Shown here: positions 1 through 7,274 of the stretch, piece after piece
How the letters are laid out: the number at the start of each line of letters is the position of its first letter
How positions within the stretch are numbered: the stretch's first letter is position 1
Source of the DNA: Pseudomonadota bacterium
GTDB lineage: Bacteria > Pseudomonadota > Alphaproteobacteria > Rhizobiales > Methyloligellaceae
Direction of reading: 5' to 3'
Assembly (NCBI GenBank): GCA_022567275.1
Contig: JADFHH010000071.1
Coordinates: forward strand, 1 to 7,557
Length of the DNA stretch: 7,557 nt
Notes under the pieces: generated by a model
The model's database searches: none
The model's input: only the letters and a program-made list of their open reading frames with translations
Told to the model about the DNA's origin: nothing
Made by a program: the position numbers and the translations under genes

Positions 1-41
1 GGGGCGGGTGGCCGGGCGTGTCCATCAGGACAAGACCCCCC

Positions 42-1322
42 TTAACGCGCCGCTTTTTTCTTCTCACGCGAAATCTTGAGCGAGGTGATCTTGTTGCGGT
101 AGCGGCGCATCACCTCGAAGCGGTAACCGTCGAAGGAAAAAATCTGGCCGGGTTGCGGGATGGTCTGCGCCTTGTGAATGACCAGCCCGGCAAGCGTGGT
201 GGCGTCGTCTTCGGGCAACTCCCAGTCCATCGCCCGGTTGAGATCGCGGACCGGAAACGAGCCGTCGGCCTGAACGCCGCCATCGGGCAGGGAGCGCACG
301 CCGGTTTCCAGCTCGTCATGCTCGTCGGTGATCTCGCCGACAATCTCTTCGATAATATCTTCCAGCGTCACCAGACCCTGCACCTCGCCATATTCGTCCA
401 CCACCAGGGCGACATGGGTTTTTCGCCGCAGAAAGGCATTGAGCTGCGCCCTGAGCGAAGTCGTGTCAGGCACGAACCAGGGCGGCGTGGCGATTGCCCG
501 CACATTGAGTTTCGATAAATCCTCACCCGCGTCGCGCACCGCTTTCAGCAGCGTCTTGGCGTGCAATATGCCGACAATATTTTCAGGCTTGCCCTGCCAC
601 AGAGGCAGCCGGGTGTAGGGAGAGCCAAACACCTGATCGATAATTTCTCCAGGCCCGTCATCCGCATTGATGGTGTGCATCGCGGTGCGGTGGATCATGA
701 CGTCTTCCACCTCCATATCGTGCAAATCGAGCACGCCGCCGAGCATGTCCCGGTCGCGCTTGACGACGCCGCCCTGCTTGTGATGCAATTCGATTGCGCT
801 GCGCAGTTCGTCACGCGCCGAAAGCCCGGCCATGCCCTTCGGCTTTTTGCGCCCGAACAGGCGGAACAACACCCGAACGATCATCTGCACCGCGTTCGTG
901 ACCGGTCCCAGCATGGCGACCACAACACGGATCGCCGGGGCCACCGCCAGTGCGGCGCGCTCGGGGTTGGTGATGGCGTAGGTTTTTGGCATGACCTCGC
1001 CGAAAATCAGCACCAGCACGGTCATCGACAGGGTTGCGTAGATCAGCCCGGCCTCGCCGAAAACGGTGATAAACACGCTGGTCGCCAGCACCGAGGCGAG
1101 AATATTGACGAAATTGTTGCCCAGCAGGATGGCGCCGATCAGCTTCTCCGGCTTGTTCATGAGCGTGTTCACCAGACGGGCGCGTTTGGAGCCGCGCTTC
1201 GCCAAAGCATGTATGCGCGCGCGCGACGCCGCCGTCAGCGCCGTCTCCGAACCGGAGAAGAAGGCCGAGAGTATGATGAGCACACATATGATGCCCAGAA
1301 GAAGAGCCAGTCCGAGGGTCAT
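42..1322 (-). CDS. HlyC/CorC (CNNM) family membrane protein with paired CBS domains
   Basis: The 426-residue protein has the full family layout. An N-terminal CNNM/DUF21 membrane domain (about 1-190) has hydrophobic stretches near 3-23, 60-85, 90-110 and 125-150, and carries the family motifs FSGSETALTAASRAR (22-36), LGNN (67-70) and FGEVMPK (107-113). A CBS pair follows (about 204-330, ending VVDEYGEVQGLVTLEDIIEE), then a C-terminal CorC/HlyC transporter-associated domain (about 345-420). Family members sit in the inner membrane and are linked to Mg2+/Co2+ transport or efflux, and the CBS domains bind adenine nucleotides. The 'haemolysin' label sometimes used is historical. The start ATG overlaps the aroB stop as ATGA, so translation is probably coupled to aroB, and only a weak GGAA lies upstream. 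It is the last visible gene of the aroK-aroB operon. Family assignment is firm; substrate is inference. Confidence 0.93.
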   Translation of the reverse strand: MTLGLALLLGIICVLIILSAFFSGSETALTAASRARIHALAKRGSKRARLVNTLMNKPEKLIGAILLGNNFVNILASVLATSVFITVFGEAGLIYATLSMTVLVLIFGEVMPKTYAITNPERAALAVAPAIRVVVAMLGPVTNAVQMIVRVLFRLFGRKKPKGMAGLSARDELRSAIELHHKQGGVVKRDRDMLGGVLDLHDMEVEDVMIHRTAMHTINADDGPGEIIDQVFGSPYTRLPLWQGKPENIVGILHAKTLLKAVRDAGEDLSKLNVRAIATPPWFVPDTTSLRAQLNAFLRRKTHVALVVDEYGEVQGLVTLEDIIEEIVGEITDEHDELETGVRSLPDGGVQADGSFPVRDLNRAMDWELPEDDATTLAGLVIHKAQTIPQPGQIFSFDGYRFEVMRRYRNKITSLKISREKKKAAR

Positions 1323-2437
1323 TTTCCGCTTGCTTTGCGCACGAGGAAATCTTGCAATTTTTCCATATCCACGCCGCGTTCGATGAACGCTTCACCGATG
1401 CCGCGCACCAAAATGAAGGCGGCAACGCCGGCTTGCACCTTTTTGTCCTGGGCAATGAGCGCCAGCAGCTCATCCACATCTGGCGCCCCGCCCGGTATCT
1501 GGCCGATTTCAGTAGGCAGCCCGGCGGCCTTGAGATGGGCGATTGCGCGCCCGGCGTCCGGTCCGCCGCACAGGCCAAGCTCATTGGAAAACTCGAACGC
1601 CAGCGCCATGCCGATGGCGATGGCCTCGCCATGCAGCAGCCGGTCCGAATAACCCGCATAAGCCTCCAGCGCATGGCCGAATGTGTGGCCGAGATTGAGC
1701 AGCGCGCGCCGGCCCGTCTCGCGCTCGTCTTCGGCGACGATCGCCGCCTTGGCGCGGCAGCATTTCTCGATGGCTTGCGCGCGCGCCGGACCGCCGGAGA
1801 AAATATCGCGCCACGATTTTTCCAGCCAGGAGAAGAACTCAACATCGCCCAGCAGTCCATATTTGACGATTTCCGCGTAACCGGCGCGGAACTGGCGCTC
1901 CGGCAAAGTTTTCAGCACATCGCTGTCGGCCAGCACCAGTCTGGGCTGAGTGAAACTGCCGATGAGATTTTTGCCCTGGGGGGTATTGATGCCGGTTTTA
2001 CCGCCGACCGAGGAATCGACCTGCGCCAGCAGCGATGCCGGAATTTGCACGCACCGCACACCGCGCCTCAAAATGCTCGCCGCGAAGCCGGCGATGTCGC
2101 CGACGACGCCGCCGCCAAAGGCAATCACCAGATCGCCGCGCTCGATGCCCAGCTCCAGCAGCCCTTGGCACAGGGTTGCGAGTTCGGCGAAACTCTTGGT
2201 CGCTTCACCGGGCCTGAGCGTAATCACGCCACGGCGCGGACACGCATCGCCCAGACCGTCCAGCAAGGCGTCGAGATGGAACCCGGCCACATTGACGTCG
2301 GTGACAATGGCGCATTGGGCTTTGCCGAGCGAATGCACGATCAACTCGCCCGAACGCGCCAGCAGCCCGCCGCCAATGACGATGTCATAGCTGCGCGCGC
2401 CAAGTTCGAGCGAAACGATGCGTGGCTCAGCGTCCAT
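1319..2437 (-). CDS. aroB: 3-dehydroquinate synthase
   Basis: The 372-residue enzyme converts DAHP (3-deoxy-D-arabino-heptulosonate 7-phosphate) to 3-dehydroquinate, the second step of the shikimate pathway to aromatic amino acids. It is cytosolic and uses NAD+ and a divalent metal, usually zinc. Visible family motifs are the NAD-binding stretch GDLVIAFGGGVVGDIAGFAA (101-120), then PASLLAQVDSSVGGKTGIN (133-151) and FRAGYAEIVKYG (183-194). LLNLGHTFGHALE and LLHGEAIAIGM follow. By analogy with characterised enzymes the metal ligands are E189, H251 and H269; all are present. Length is normal. The start ATG lies inside the 3' end of aroK (11-base overlap), with a GGGAGG about 14 bases upstream, and the stop overlaps the next gene by 4 bases. 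This indicates a co-transcribed, translationally coupled operon. No defects are seen. Confidence 0.98.
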   Translation of the reverse strand: MDAEPRIVSLELGARSYDIVIGGGLLARSGELIVHSLGKAQCAIVTDVNVAGFHLDALLDGLGDACPRRGVITLRPGEATKSFAELATLCQGLLELGIERGDLVIAFGGGVVGDIAGFAASILRRGVRCVQIPASLLAQVDSSVGGKTGINTPQGKNLIGSFTQPRLVLADSDVLKTLPERQFRAGYAEIVKYGLLGDVEFFSWLEKSWRDIFSGGPARAQAIEKCCRAKAAIVAEDERETGRRALLNLGHTFGHALEAYAGYSDRLLHGEAIAIGMALAFEFSNELGLCGGPDAGRAIAHLKAAGLPTEIGQIPGGAPDVDELLALIAQDKKVQAGVAAFILVRGIGEAFIERGVDMEKLQDFLVRKASGK

Positions 2438-3080
2438 CGGCGCCGCGCGAACCTCCCGTTTGTCGACCGCCGTCCCCGGCCAGTGCGGGGCTGTTGGTCA
2501 ATGCGTCGATAATGTCATCCACGATCTCCTCATGCGGCACTTTTCGGCTTTCCACCGTGATGCCGGCCTTGGCATAGACCGGGTAGCGTTCATCCATCAA
2601 GCGCTTCATGACAGCTTTCGGGTCGCGGGTCTTGAGCAGCGGCCGGTGATCTCTGCGGCCCACCCGCTCCATAAGGATATTCAACTCGGCCTTGAGCCAT
2701 ACGGAAATTCCCCGGCATTCAATCGTTTCGCGGGTCTCATTGTTCATATAGGCGCCGCCGCCGGTTGCGAGAACCTGGGGTCCGCTGCCCAGCAGCCGGG
2801 CAATCACCTTGCGCTCGCCGTCGCGGAAATAGGCCTCGCCATGATCGGCGAAAATATCGGCAATGTTCTTGCCCGCGGCGAGTTCGATTTCCGAATCCGC
2901 ATCGATAAAAGGGATATCCAGCCGCGTGGCCAGCCGGCGGCCGATCGCGGTCTTGCCCGCCCCCATCAGGCCGATCAGCACCACGCTTTTGTCTCCCAGG
3001 CGCTTACATATAGCTTTCGAGTTGTTATCCTTGTGTGTTCGAGTGTTGGATGGCATTGTGAAAATGTCTCTCATCTGCAC
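2427..3080 (-). CDS. aroK: Shikimate kinase
   Basis: This P-loop kinase phosphorylates shikimate to shikimate 3-phosphate with ATP, in the cytosol. Numbering from the longest frame (217 residues), it shows the Walker A motif GLMGAGKT (37-44) and the shikimate-binding FIDADSEIE segment (D62). FRDGE (R86), GGGAY (107-111), the lid RPLL (R146) and DERYPVYAKAG (R165) follow. All expected active-site positions are present. The start is uncertain. The longest frame opens with GTG at 3080, while ATG codons at 3074 and 3056 are in frame and none has a convincing ribosome binding site. The conserved part begins near RLGDKS (28-32), so the first 25 or so residues are poorly constrained, and ATG 3056 (209 residues) is a reasonable alternative. 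The C-terminal tail (about 195-217) is low-complexity, and its coding region overlaps the aroB start. It is the first gene of the aroK-aroB-CorC operon. Confidence 0.96.
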   Translation of the reverse strand: MQMRDIFTMPSNTRTHKDNNSKAICKRLGDKSVVLIGLMGAGKTAIGRRLATRLDIPFIDADSEIELAAGKNIADIFADHGEAYFRDGERKVIARLLGSGPQVLATGGGAYMNNETRETIECRGISVWLKAELNILMERVGRRDHRPLLKTRDPKAVMKRLMDERYPVYAKAGITVESRKVPHEEIVDDIIDALTNSPALAGDGGRQTGGSRGADGR

Positions 3081-3151
3081 ATGGAAATGCGGTATCTGCT
3101 GTTCACGTAAGTGATAATTGCAGGAAATTTGCGGCGGTGAAACACTAATAA
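3081..3151. promoter_or_regulatory. Divergent promoter region between aroK and the small membrane gene
   Basis: This 71-base gap is AT-rich compared with its surroundings and must drive two diverging transcription units. On the plus strand a GATAAT hexamer at 3113-3118 matches the -10 consensus at 5 of 6 positions, but no good -35 lies at the right distance. On the minus strand AATTAT (3114-3119) could serve as a -10, with TTTCAC 17 bases upstream as a weak -35. The two candidate -10 elements overlap. The inverted repeat TCAC-GTAA-GTGA (3103-3114) runs into them. The location is strongly implied by gene layout; the exact hexamers are tentative. Confidence 0.4.
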
Positions 3152-3298
3152 ATGCCGAGCCTCATTCGATTTATAGTGGTTATAGGCGTGCTTGCGGGGT
3201 TTGTCAGCGGCTCGCTTTATGTGCTGGCGGTCTATTTCGAGCCCGAGCAGAAACAAATCAGCACGCCGCTACGCAACATCAAGCTGAAGAGAAACTGA
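3152..3298 (+). CDS. Small single-pass membrane protein, function unknown
   Basis: This 48-codon frame opens with ATG at 3152 and ends in TGA at 3298. It begins MPSLIRFIVVIGVLAG, has one hydrophobic segment at about residues 7-29, then a charged soluble tail with FEPEQKQISTPL and a basic end KLKRN. The arrangement suggests one membrane span with a roughly 19-residue tail. From memory, alphaproteobacterial genomes often carry a similar tiny protein here, between divergent aroK and xerD, with a xx-EPEP-x-(x)-pattern after the span; such entries are usually hypothetical and I know of no function. That memory is not checked. The ribosome binding site is weak (GGCGGTGA about 12 bases upstream). 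The gene ends 22 bases before xerD and is probably co-transcribed with it. Confidence 0.72.
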   Translation: MPSLIRFIVVIGVLAGFVSGSLYVLAVYFEPEQKQISTPLRNIKLKRN

Positions 3299-3320
3299 TT
3301 CCTTTGAACGCCCACTTTAC

Positions 3321-4259
3321 ATGATAAAATCCGAATCGCAGCTCGACGCCTTCCTTGAAATGCTGAGCGCGGAGCGCGGCGCCGCGGCCAATACGCTGCA
3401 CGCCTACCGGCGCGATCTGGATGAATTTCTGAACATGGTTAACAGCCGCGGCGGCGATGATCTCAGTGCCGGTGACAGCGATATCACCGCCTTTCTGGAG
3501 GAGATGGCGGTGCGCGGCCTGGCCGCTTCGACGCGGGCGCGAAAACTTTCCGCGCTGCGCCAGTTTTTCCGCTTTCTCTATGCCGAAGGGATCCGTAGCG
3601 ACAATCCGGCCGCCGCCATAGACAGCCCCAAACCGGTGCGGCGCCTGCCCAGGCTGTTGAGCATTGACGATGTAGAGGCGCTGTTGAATTGCGCGCAACA
3701 ACGCGCCGGCGCGGCGCAGGCCGGGCGCCGCCTCAAGGCGTTGCGGCTGCATTGTCTGATGGAGGTGCTCTACGCGTCGGGGTTGCGCGTAAGCGAACTG
3801 GTGTCCCTGCGCCGCGCGGCGGTTGCTTCAGGCGAGCGGGTCATCATGGTGTGCGGAAAAGGCGGCCGTGAGCGGCTGGTTCCGCTGACAAGGAAGGCCT
3901 GTGACGCCCACGCAGCTTACGCACAGGAAGTTGTGCTGGCCGGTGGGAGGGACGCCACATCGCGCTGGCTGTTCCCGTCGCGCGCGCGCCAGGGGCATCT
4001 CACGCGGCAGCGCTTTACCCAGGAGTTGAAGGGTCTCGCCCTCGCCGCCGGTCTCGATGCGCGCGGCGTCTCGCCGCATGTGCTGCGCCATGCCTTCGCC
4101 AGCCATTTGCTCGAACGCGGCGCGGATCTGAGATCGGTGCAGCAGCTTTTGGGCCATGCCGATATATCGACAACGCAGATATACACCCATGTGCTGGAAC
4201 AGCGCTTGCGTACGCTGGTGCACCAGCACCATCCCCTGGCGCGGCGCGACAAGGCGTAA
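3321..4259 (+). CDS. xerD: Site-specific tyrosine recombinase XerD
   Basis: The 312-residue protein has an N-terminal core-binding (SAM-like) domain at about 1-95, with AERGAAANTLHAYRRDLDEF at 17-36, and a C-terminal catalytic domain. All six tyrosine-recombinase catalytic residues are visible: R156 (SGLRVSEL), K180 (GKGGRERLVPL), H253 and R256 (SPHVLRHAFASHLLERG), H279 (LLGHADISTTQIYTHV) and the nucleophile Y288. XerD acts with XerC at the chromosomal dif site, under FtsK control, to resolve chromosome dimers at division. XerD rather than XerC is favoured by the N-terminal sequence and the aroK/accA neighbourhood. The ATG at 3321 gives the family-typical N-terminus, but no clear Shine-Dalgarno precedes it, so coupling to the upstream small gene is possible. 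A chromosomal housekeeping role fits better than a phage integrase, because no mobile element genes are nearby. Confidence 0.95.
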   Translation: MIKSESQLDAFLEMLSAERGAAANTLHAYRRDLDEFLNMVNSRGGDDLSAGDSDITAFLEEMAVRGLAASTRARKLSALRQFFRFLYAEGIRSDNPAAAIDSPKPVRRLPRLLSIDDVEALLNCAQQRAGAAQAGRRLKALRLHCLMEVLYASGLRVSELVSLRRAAVASGERVIMVCGKGGRERLVPLTRKACDAHAAYAQEVVLAGGRDATSRWLFPSRARQGHLTRQRFTQELKGLALAAGLDARGVSPHVLRHAFASHLLERGADLRSVQQLLGHADISTTQIYTHVLEQRLRTLVHQHHPLARRDKA

Positions 4260-4268
4260 CCTCCACAG

Positions 4269-4291
4269 GTAAGCTTTCGTAAGCTTGTTTT
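4269..4291 (+). terminator. Weak hairpin with short T-run after xerD
   Basis: Ten bases after the xerD stop, AAGCTT (4271-4276) is repeated after a TCGT loop (4281-4286). Because AAGCTT is self-complementary the copies form a 6-bp stem, extendable by two G-T pairs, and GTTTTC follows. The stem is short and AT-rich for an intrinsic terminator, so it may be only a partial stop between xerD and accA. Confidence 0.35.
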
Positions 4292-4318
4292 CAGGTCATT
4301 GAACCGCCACATTATAAT
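4290..4318 (+). promoter_or_regulatory. Probable sigma-70-type promoter of accA
   Basis: A perfect -10 hexamer TATAAT occupies 4313-4318, with a weak -35 candidate TTCAGG at 4290-4295, a 17-base spacing. Transcription would start near 4325, giving an untranslated leader of about 60 bases before the accA ATG at 4388. It places the start downstream of the in-frame GTG at 4322 and so supports the shorter AccA. The -10 is clear and the -35 is poor. Confidence 0.5.
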
Positions 4319-4387
4319 TATGTGTCGGTGCAAGCGGCAAACGCGTATAGAGTGCACCCATACCGACCGGCTTGGAAGCGGACATCC

Positions 4388-5341
4388 ATGCGGACCTATC
4401 TCGATTTTGAAAAACCCATCGCCGAGCTGGAAACCAAAGTGGCGGAGCTGCGCGCGCTGAGCGATGATGGCGAAGGGGTTTCCATCACCGATGAGATATC
4501 CCGGCTTGAAGCCAAAACCCATGACGCGCTGCAAAGCACTTACGCCACCCTCAGCCCGTGGCAGAAAACACAGGTCGCGCGCCATCCCCAGCGCCCCCAT
4601 TGCGTCGACTATGTCGATGCCCTGATCGAGGAATTCACCCCGCTCGCGGGCGACCGCCTGTTTGCCGAGGACCATGCCCTGATCGGCGGGCTGGGCCGTT
4701 TTCAGGGCCGCCCCGTGATGCTGCTGGGCCAGGAAAAGGGTTCTGATACCGAAAGCCGCTTAAAGCACAATTTCGGCATGGTGCGGCCTGAGGGCTACCG
4801 CAAGGCCATCCGGCTGATGAAACTCGCGGACAGATTCAACGTGCCCGTCATCACGCTGGTCGATTCGGCCGGCGCCTATCCGGGCATCGGCGCGGAAGAA
4901 CGCGGCCAGGCGGAAGCAATCGCCCGCTCCATCGAATGTTGTTTGACTTTGCGCGTGCCGATCATCGCCGCGGTGATCGGCGAGGGCGGGTCCGGCGGCG
5001 CCATCGCCATCGCCACCGCCGACCGGGTGATCATGTTGCAGCATGCGATCTACACCGTGGCCTCGCCCGAAGCCGCCGCATCGATCCTGTGGCGCGATTC
5101 CTCGCGCGCGCAGGAGGCGGCGACAAACATGAAAATCACCGCCGTGGATTTGCTCGAATTCGGCGTGATCGATGCCATCGTTCCCGAGCCGCTCGGCGGC
5201 GCGCATCGCGATCCCGCGCGCACCATTGCCGACACCGGCGAAGCGCTGGCCGCCGCGCTGGCCGAATTTGACGGCATGAACGGCGATGACATCCGCGCCG
5301 CGCGGCGCAAGAAATATCTCGATATCGGCGCGCCGATCTAG
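4388..5341 (+). CDS. accA: Acetyl-CoA carboxylase carboxyltransferase subunit alpha
   Basis: The 317-residue protein is the alpha half of the carboxyltransferase that moves CO2 from carboxybiotin to acetyl-CoA, giving malonyl-CoA for fatty-acid synthesis. Its partner AccD carries the zinc finger and is not in this window. Family signatures are SPWQKTQVARHPQRP (56-70), GQEKGSDTESRLKHNFGMVR (114-133), LVDSAGAYPGIGAEERGQAE (157-176) and IGEGGSGGAIAIATADRV (197-214). The oxyanion-hole glycines of the crotonase-type fold lie in the last two. I chose ATG 4388 because it gives the usual alphaproteobacterial N-terminus MRTYLDFEKP, has GGAAG 9 bases upstream, and lies behind the TATAAT promoter. An in-frame GTG at 4322 would add 22 unsupported residues. 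The gene appears to be transcribed alone, convergent with ettA. Confidence 0.97.
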   Translation: MRTYLDFEKPIAELETKVAELRALSDDGEGVSITDEISRLEAKTHDALQSTYATLSPWQKTQVARHPQRPHCVDYVDALIEEFTPLAGDRLFAEDHALIGGLGRFQGRPVMLLGQEKGSDTESRLKHNFGMVRPEGYRKAIRLMKLADRFNVPVITLVDSAGAYPGIGAEERGQAEAIARSIECCLTLRVPIIAAVIGEGGSGGAIAIATADRVIMLQHAIYTVASPEAAASILWRDSSRAQEAATNMKITAVDLLEFGVIDAIVPEPLGGAHRDPARTIADTGEALAAALAEFDGMNGDDIRAARRKKYLDIGAPI

Positions 5342-5567
5342 GTCTCTCCGGCATCTGAGGTTCACCCGTCATTGCCGCTCCTCCCCCGAAAATCCCGCCA
5401 AAGCGGGAATCCGGTAAGCCCTCCAGGAGCAGTTGGCAGATTGACTGATCCGGCCACAGATTCACATCGTGATTGATTTGCGCTTCACACTCTCATCGTC
5501 GCTACCGGGCTTGTCTTGATGAGTGTATCGGCTCACGGGGATATCTATCCGCCCGTCATCCCGCCAC
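5342..5567. other. Non-coding convergent gap between accA and ettA
   Basis: No convincing gene is present on either strand. The few short frames lack ribosome binding sites or are readings of ettA in other frames. Its contents are the palindromic element listed separately, a partial second copy CCCGTCATCCCGCC (5553-5566) just before the ettA stop, and a loose inverted repeat CTCATC...GATGAG around 5490-5525. It serves as the 3' untranslated region of both convergent genes. Confidence 0.6.
5364..5412. repeat. REP-like palindromic intergenic element
   Basis: The stretch starts ACCCGTCATTGCCG and ends in a hairpin TCCCGC-CAAA-GCGGGA (5393-5408) followed by ATCC. This resembles the common proteobacterial intergenic type CGTCATTCCCGC...GCGGGAATCC, here with an insertion or divergence in its left half. 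Read on the minus strand the hairpin is followed by TTTTC, so it might act as a weak terminator for ettA about 160 bases past its stop. On the plus strand no T-run follows. Resemblance to the repeat class is from memory of the motif, not from a count in this genome. Confidence 0.45.
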
Positions 5568-7223
5568 CTACCGGCTAAACCGCTTGTACTTGATCCGCTT
5601 CGGGAGTATCGCGTCCTCCCCCAGCCGCCGCTTCTTGTCTTCTTCGTAAGACGCAAAATTGCCCTCGAACCATTCCACGTGGCTATCCCCCTCAAACGCC
5701 AGCATATGGGTGGCGATGCGGTCGAGGAAGAAGCGGTCATGGGAAATGATGATGGCGCAGCCGGCGAAATCTTCCAGGGCGGCTTCCAGCGCCGCCAGGG
5801 TTTCGGTGTCGAGATCGTTGGTCGGCTCATCCAGCAGCAGCAGATTGGCGCCCGATTTCAGCATCTTGGCGAGGTGGACCCGGTTGCGCTCGCCGCCTGA
5901 TAGCTGGCCCAGCTTCTGCTGCTGGCTGGCGCCCTTGAAATTGAACCAGCTGACATAGGCCCGGCTCGGCACCTCGCGGGGGCCGAGCGCGATGATTTCA
6001 TGCCCGTCTGAAATTTCCTCCCACACGGTCTTGGCGTCATTGAGCGCGTCGCGGCTCTGGTCCACATAGCCAAGCTTGACCGTGTCGCCGGCGCGGATGG
6101 AGCCGCTGTCGGGCGCCTCCTGGCCGGTGATCATGCGGAACAGCGTCGTCTTGCCGGCGCCGTTGGGGCCGATGACGCCGACGATGCCGCCGGGTGGAAG
6201 CTTGAAATTCAAATCCTCGATCAGCAATTTATCGCCATACCCTTTCGAGAGACCTTGCGCCTCGATCACCAGATCGCCGAGGCGCGGTCCGGGCGGGATC
6301 TGGATTTGCGCGCGGCGGTGCAGTTGCTTGCCGGCTTGCGCCAATAAATCGTCATAGGCATGGAAGCGCGCCTTGGATTTGGCCTGCCGCGCCCGCGGGC
6401 TGGCCTGTATCCACTCCAACTCACGTGCCAGCGTCTTTTGTTTGGCGTCTTCCTCCCGGCCCTCCTGCGCGAGGCGTTTCGCCTTCTGCCCCAGCCAGGA
6501 GGAATAATTGCCCTGATAAGGAATGCCTTTGCCGCGATCCAGCTCCAGCGTCCAGCTGGTGAGATTGTCGAGAAAATAGCGGTCATGGGTGACCATGATC
6601 ACGCAGCCGGGATAGGCCAGCAGATGGCCCTCAAGCCAGGCCACGGTTTCGGCATCGAGATGGTTGGTGGGCTCGTCCAGCAGCAGAATATCGGGCTGTG
6701 CAAGCAGCAGACGGCACAGCGCCACCCGGCGCTTCTCACCGCCCGACAGCGTGGTCACGTCCGTATCGCCCTCCGGGCAGCGCAGCGCGCCCATCGCCAT
6801 CTCCACCTTGGAGTCCAGGTTCCACAAATCCTGCGCCTCGATTTCATCCTGAAGCCGCGCCATTTCATCCGCCGCATCGTCGGAATAATTCATGGCGAGT
6901 TCGTTATAGCGCTCCAGCATCGCCTGTTTTTCAGCCACGCCCTCCATGGCGTTGCCCATGACGTCCTTGGACGCATCGAGCTCCGGCTCCTGCGGCAGAT
7001 AGCCGACTTTCACGCCGTCCGCCGCCCACGCCTCGCCGGAAAATTCCGTATCCAGCCCGGCCATGATTTTCATCAGCGTGGATTTTCCCGCGCCGTTGAC
7101 GCCGACGACGCCGATTTTTGCGTCGGGCAGAAACGACAGCGTGATGTCTCTCAACACCTGCTTGCCGCCGGGATAGGTTTTTCCCAGCGCCTGCATCGTA
7201 AAAACATATTTTGGCGTGGCCAT
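5568..7223 (-). CDS. ettA: Energy-dependent translational throttle protein (ABC-F ATPase)
   Basis: The 551-residue soluble protein contains two ABC ATPase cassettes and no membrane segments, as expected of the ABC-F class. Cassette 1 has Walker A GVNGAGKST (41-49), signature LSGGEKRR (159-166), Walker B ending LLLDEPTNHLD (catalytic E184) and switch H213. The arm insertion lies at about 95-140. A charged inter-domain linker (about 240-315) follows. Cassette 2 has GPNGAGKTT (352-360), LSGGERNR (441-448), LLLLDEPTNDLD (E466) and H495. EttA binds the ribosomal E site and gates entry of the first elongation cycle according to ATP/ADP. The length is close to E. coli EttA (555, from memory), which with the arm supports EttA over Uup, YheS or an antibiotic-resistance ABC-F. 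AAGGGAAG (7227-7234) just before the ATG is a good ribosome binding site. Both active sites look intact. Confidence 0.95.
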   Translation of the reverse strand: MATPKYVFTMQALGKTYPGGKQVLRDITLSFLPDAKIGVVGVNGAGKSTLMKIMAGLDTEFSGEAWAADGVKVGYLPQEPELDASKDVMGNAMEGVAEKQAMLERYNELAMNYSDDAADEMARLQDEIEAQDLWNLDSKVEMAMGALRCPEGDTDVTTLSGGEKRRVALCRLLLAQPDILLLDEPTNHLDAETVAWLEGHLLAYPGCVIMVTHDRYFLDNLTSWTLELDRGKGIPYQGNYSSWLGQKAKRLAQEGREEDAKQKTLARELEWIQASPRARQAKSKARFHAYDDLLAQAGKQLHRRAQIQIPPGPRLGDLVIEAQGLSKGYGDKLLIEDLNFKLPPGGIVGVIGPNGAGKTTLFRMITGQEAPDSGSIRAGDTVKLGYVDQSRDALNDAKTVWEEISDGHEIIALGPREVPSRAYVSWFNFKGASQQQKLGQLSGGERNRVHLAKMLKSGANLLLLDEPTNDLDTETLAALEAALEDFAGCAIIISHDRFFLDRIATHMLAFEGDSHVEWFEGNFASYEEDKKRRLGEDAILPKRIKYKRFSR

Positions 7224-7274
7224 TGGCTTCCCTTAGGCGCGAATCCGTTTGCAAAATTGGAGAATTGCTGCGGG

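Noticed and set aside
19..35. Small hairpin TGTCC-ATCA-GGACA just past the CorC-family gene stop, as a possible operon terminator
   Set aside because: The stem is only 5 bp with no T-run on the minus strand, and the window ends too soon to judge.
561..1652. Long plus-strand open frame (363 codons) opposite the CorC-family gene and aroB
   Set aside because: It crosses two well-supported genes on the other strand, shows no recognisable domain, and is rich in His, Gln and Arg, as antisense frames of GC-rich genes usually are.
1352..2512. Plus-strand open frame of 386 codons opposite aroB
   Set aside because: It is the antisense reading of aroB, which has every catalytic motif. No ribosome binding site or known domain was seen.
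5469..5519. Tiny plus-strand frame in the accA-ettA gap (GTG, 16 codons)
   Set aside because: No ribosome binding site, no supporting context, and a length expected by chance.
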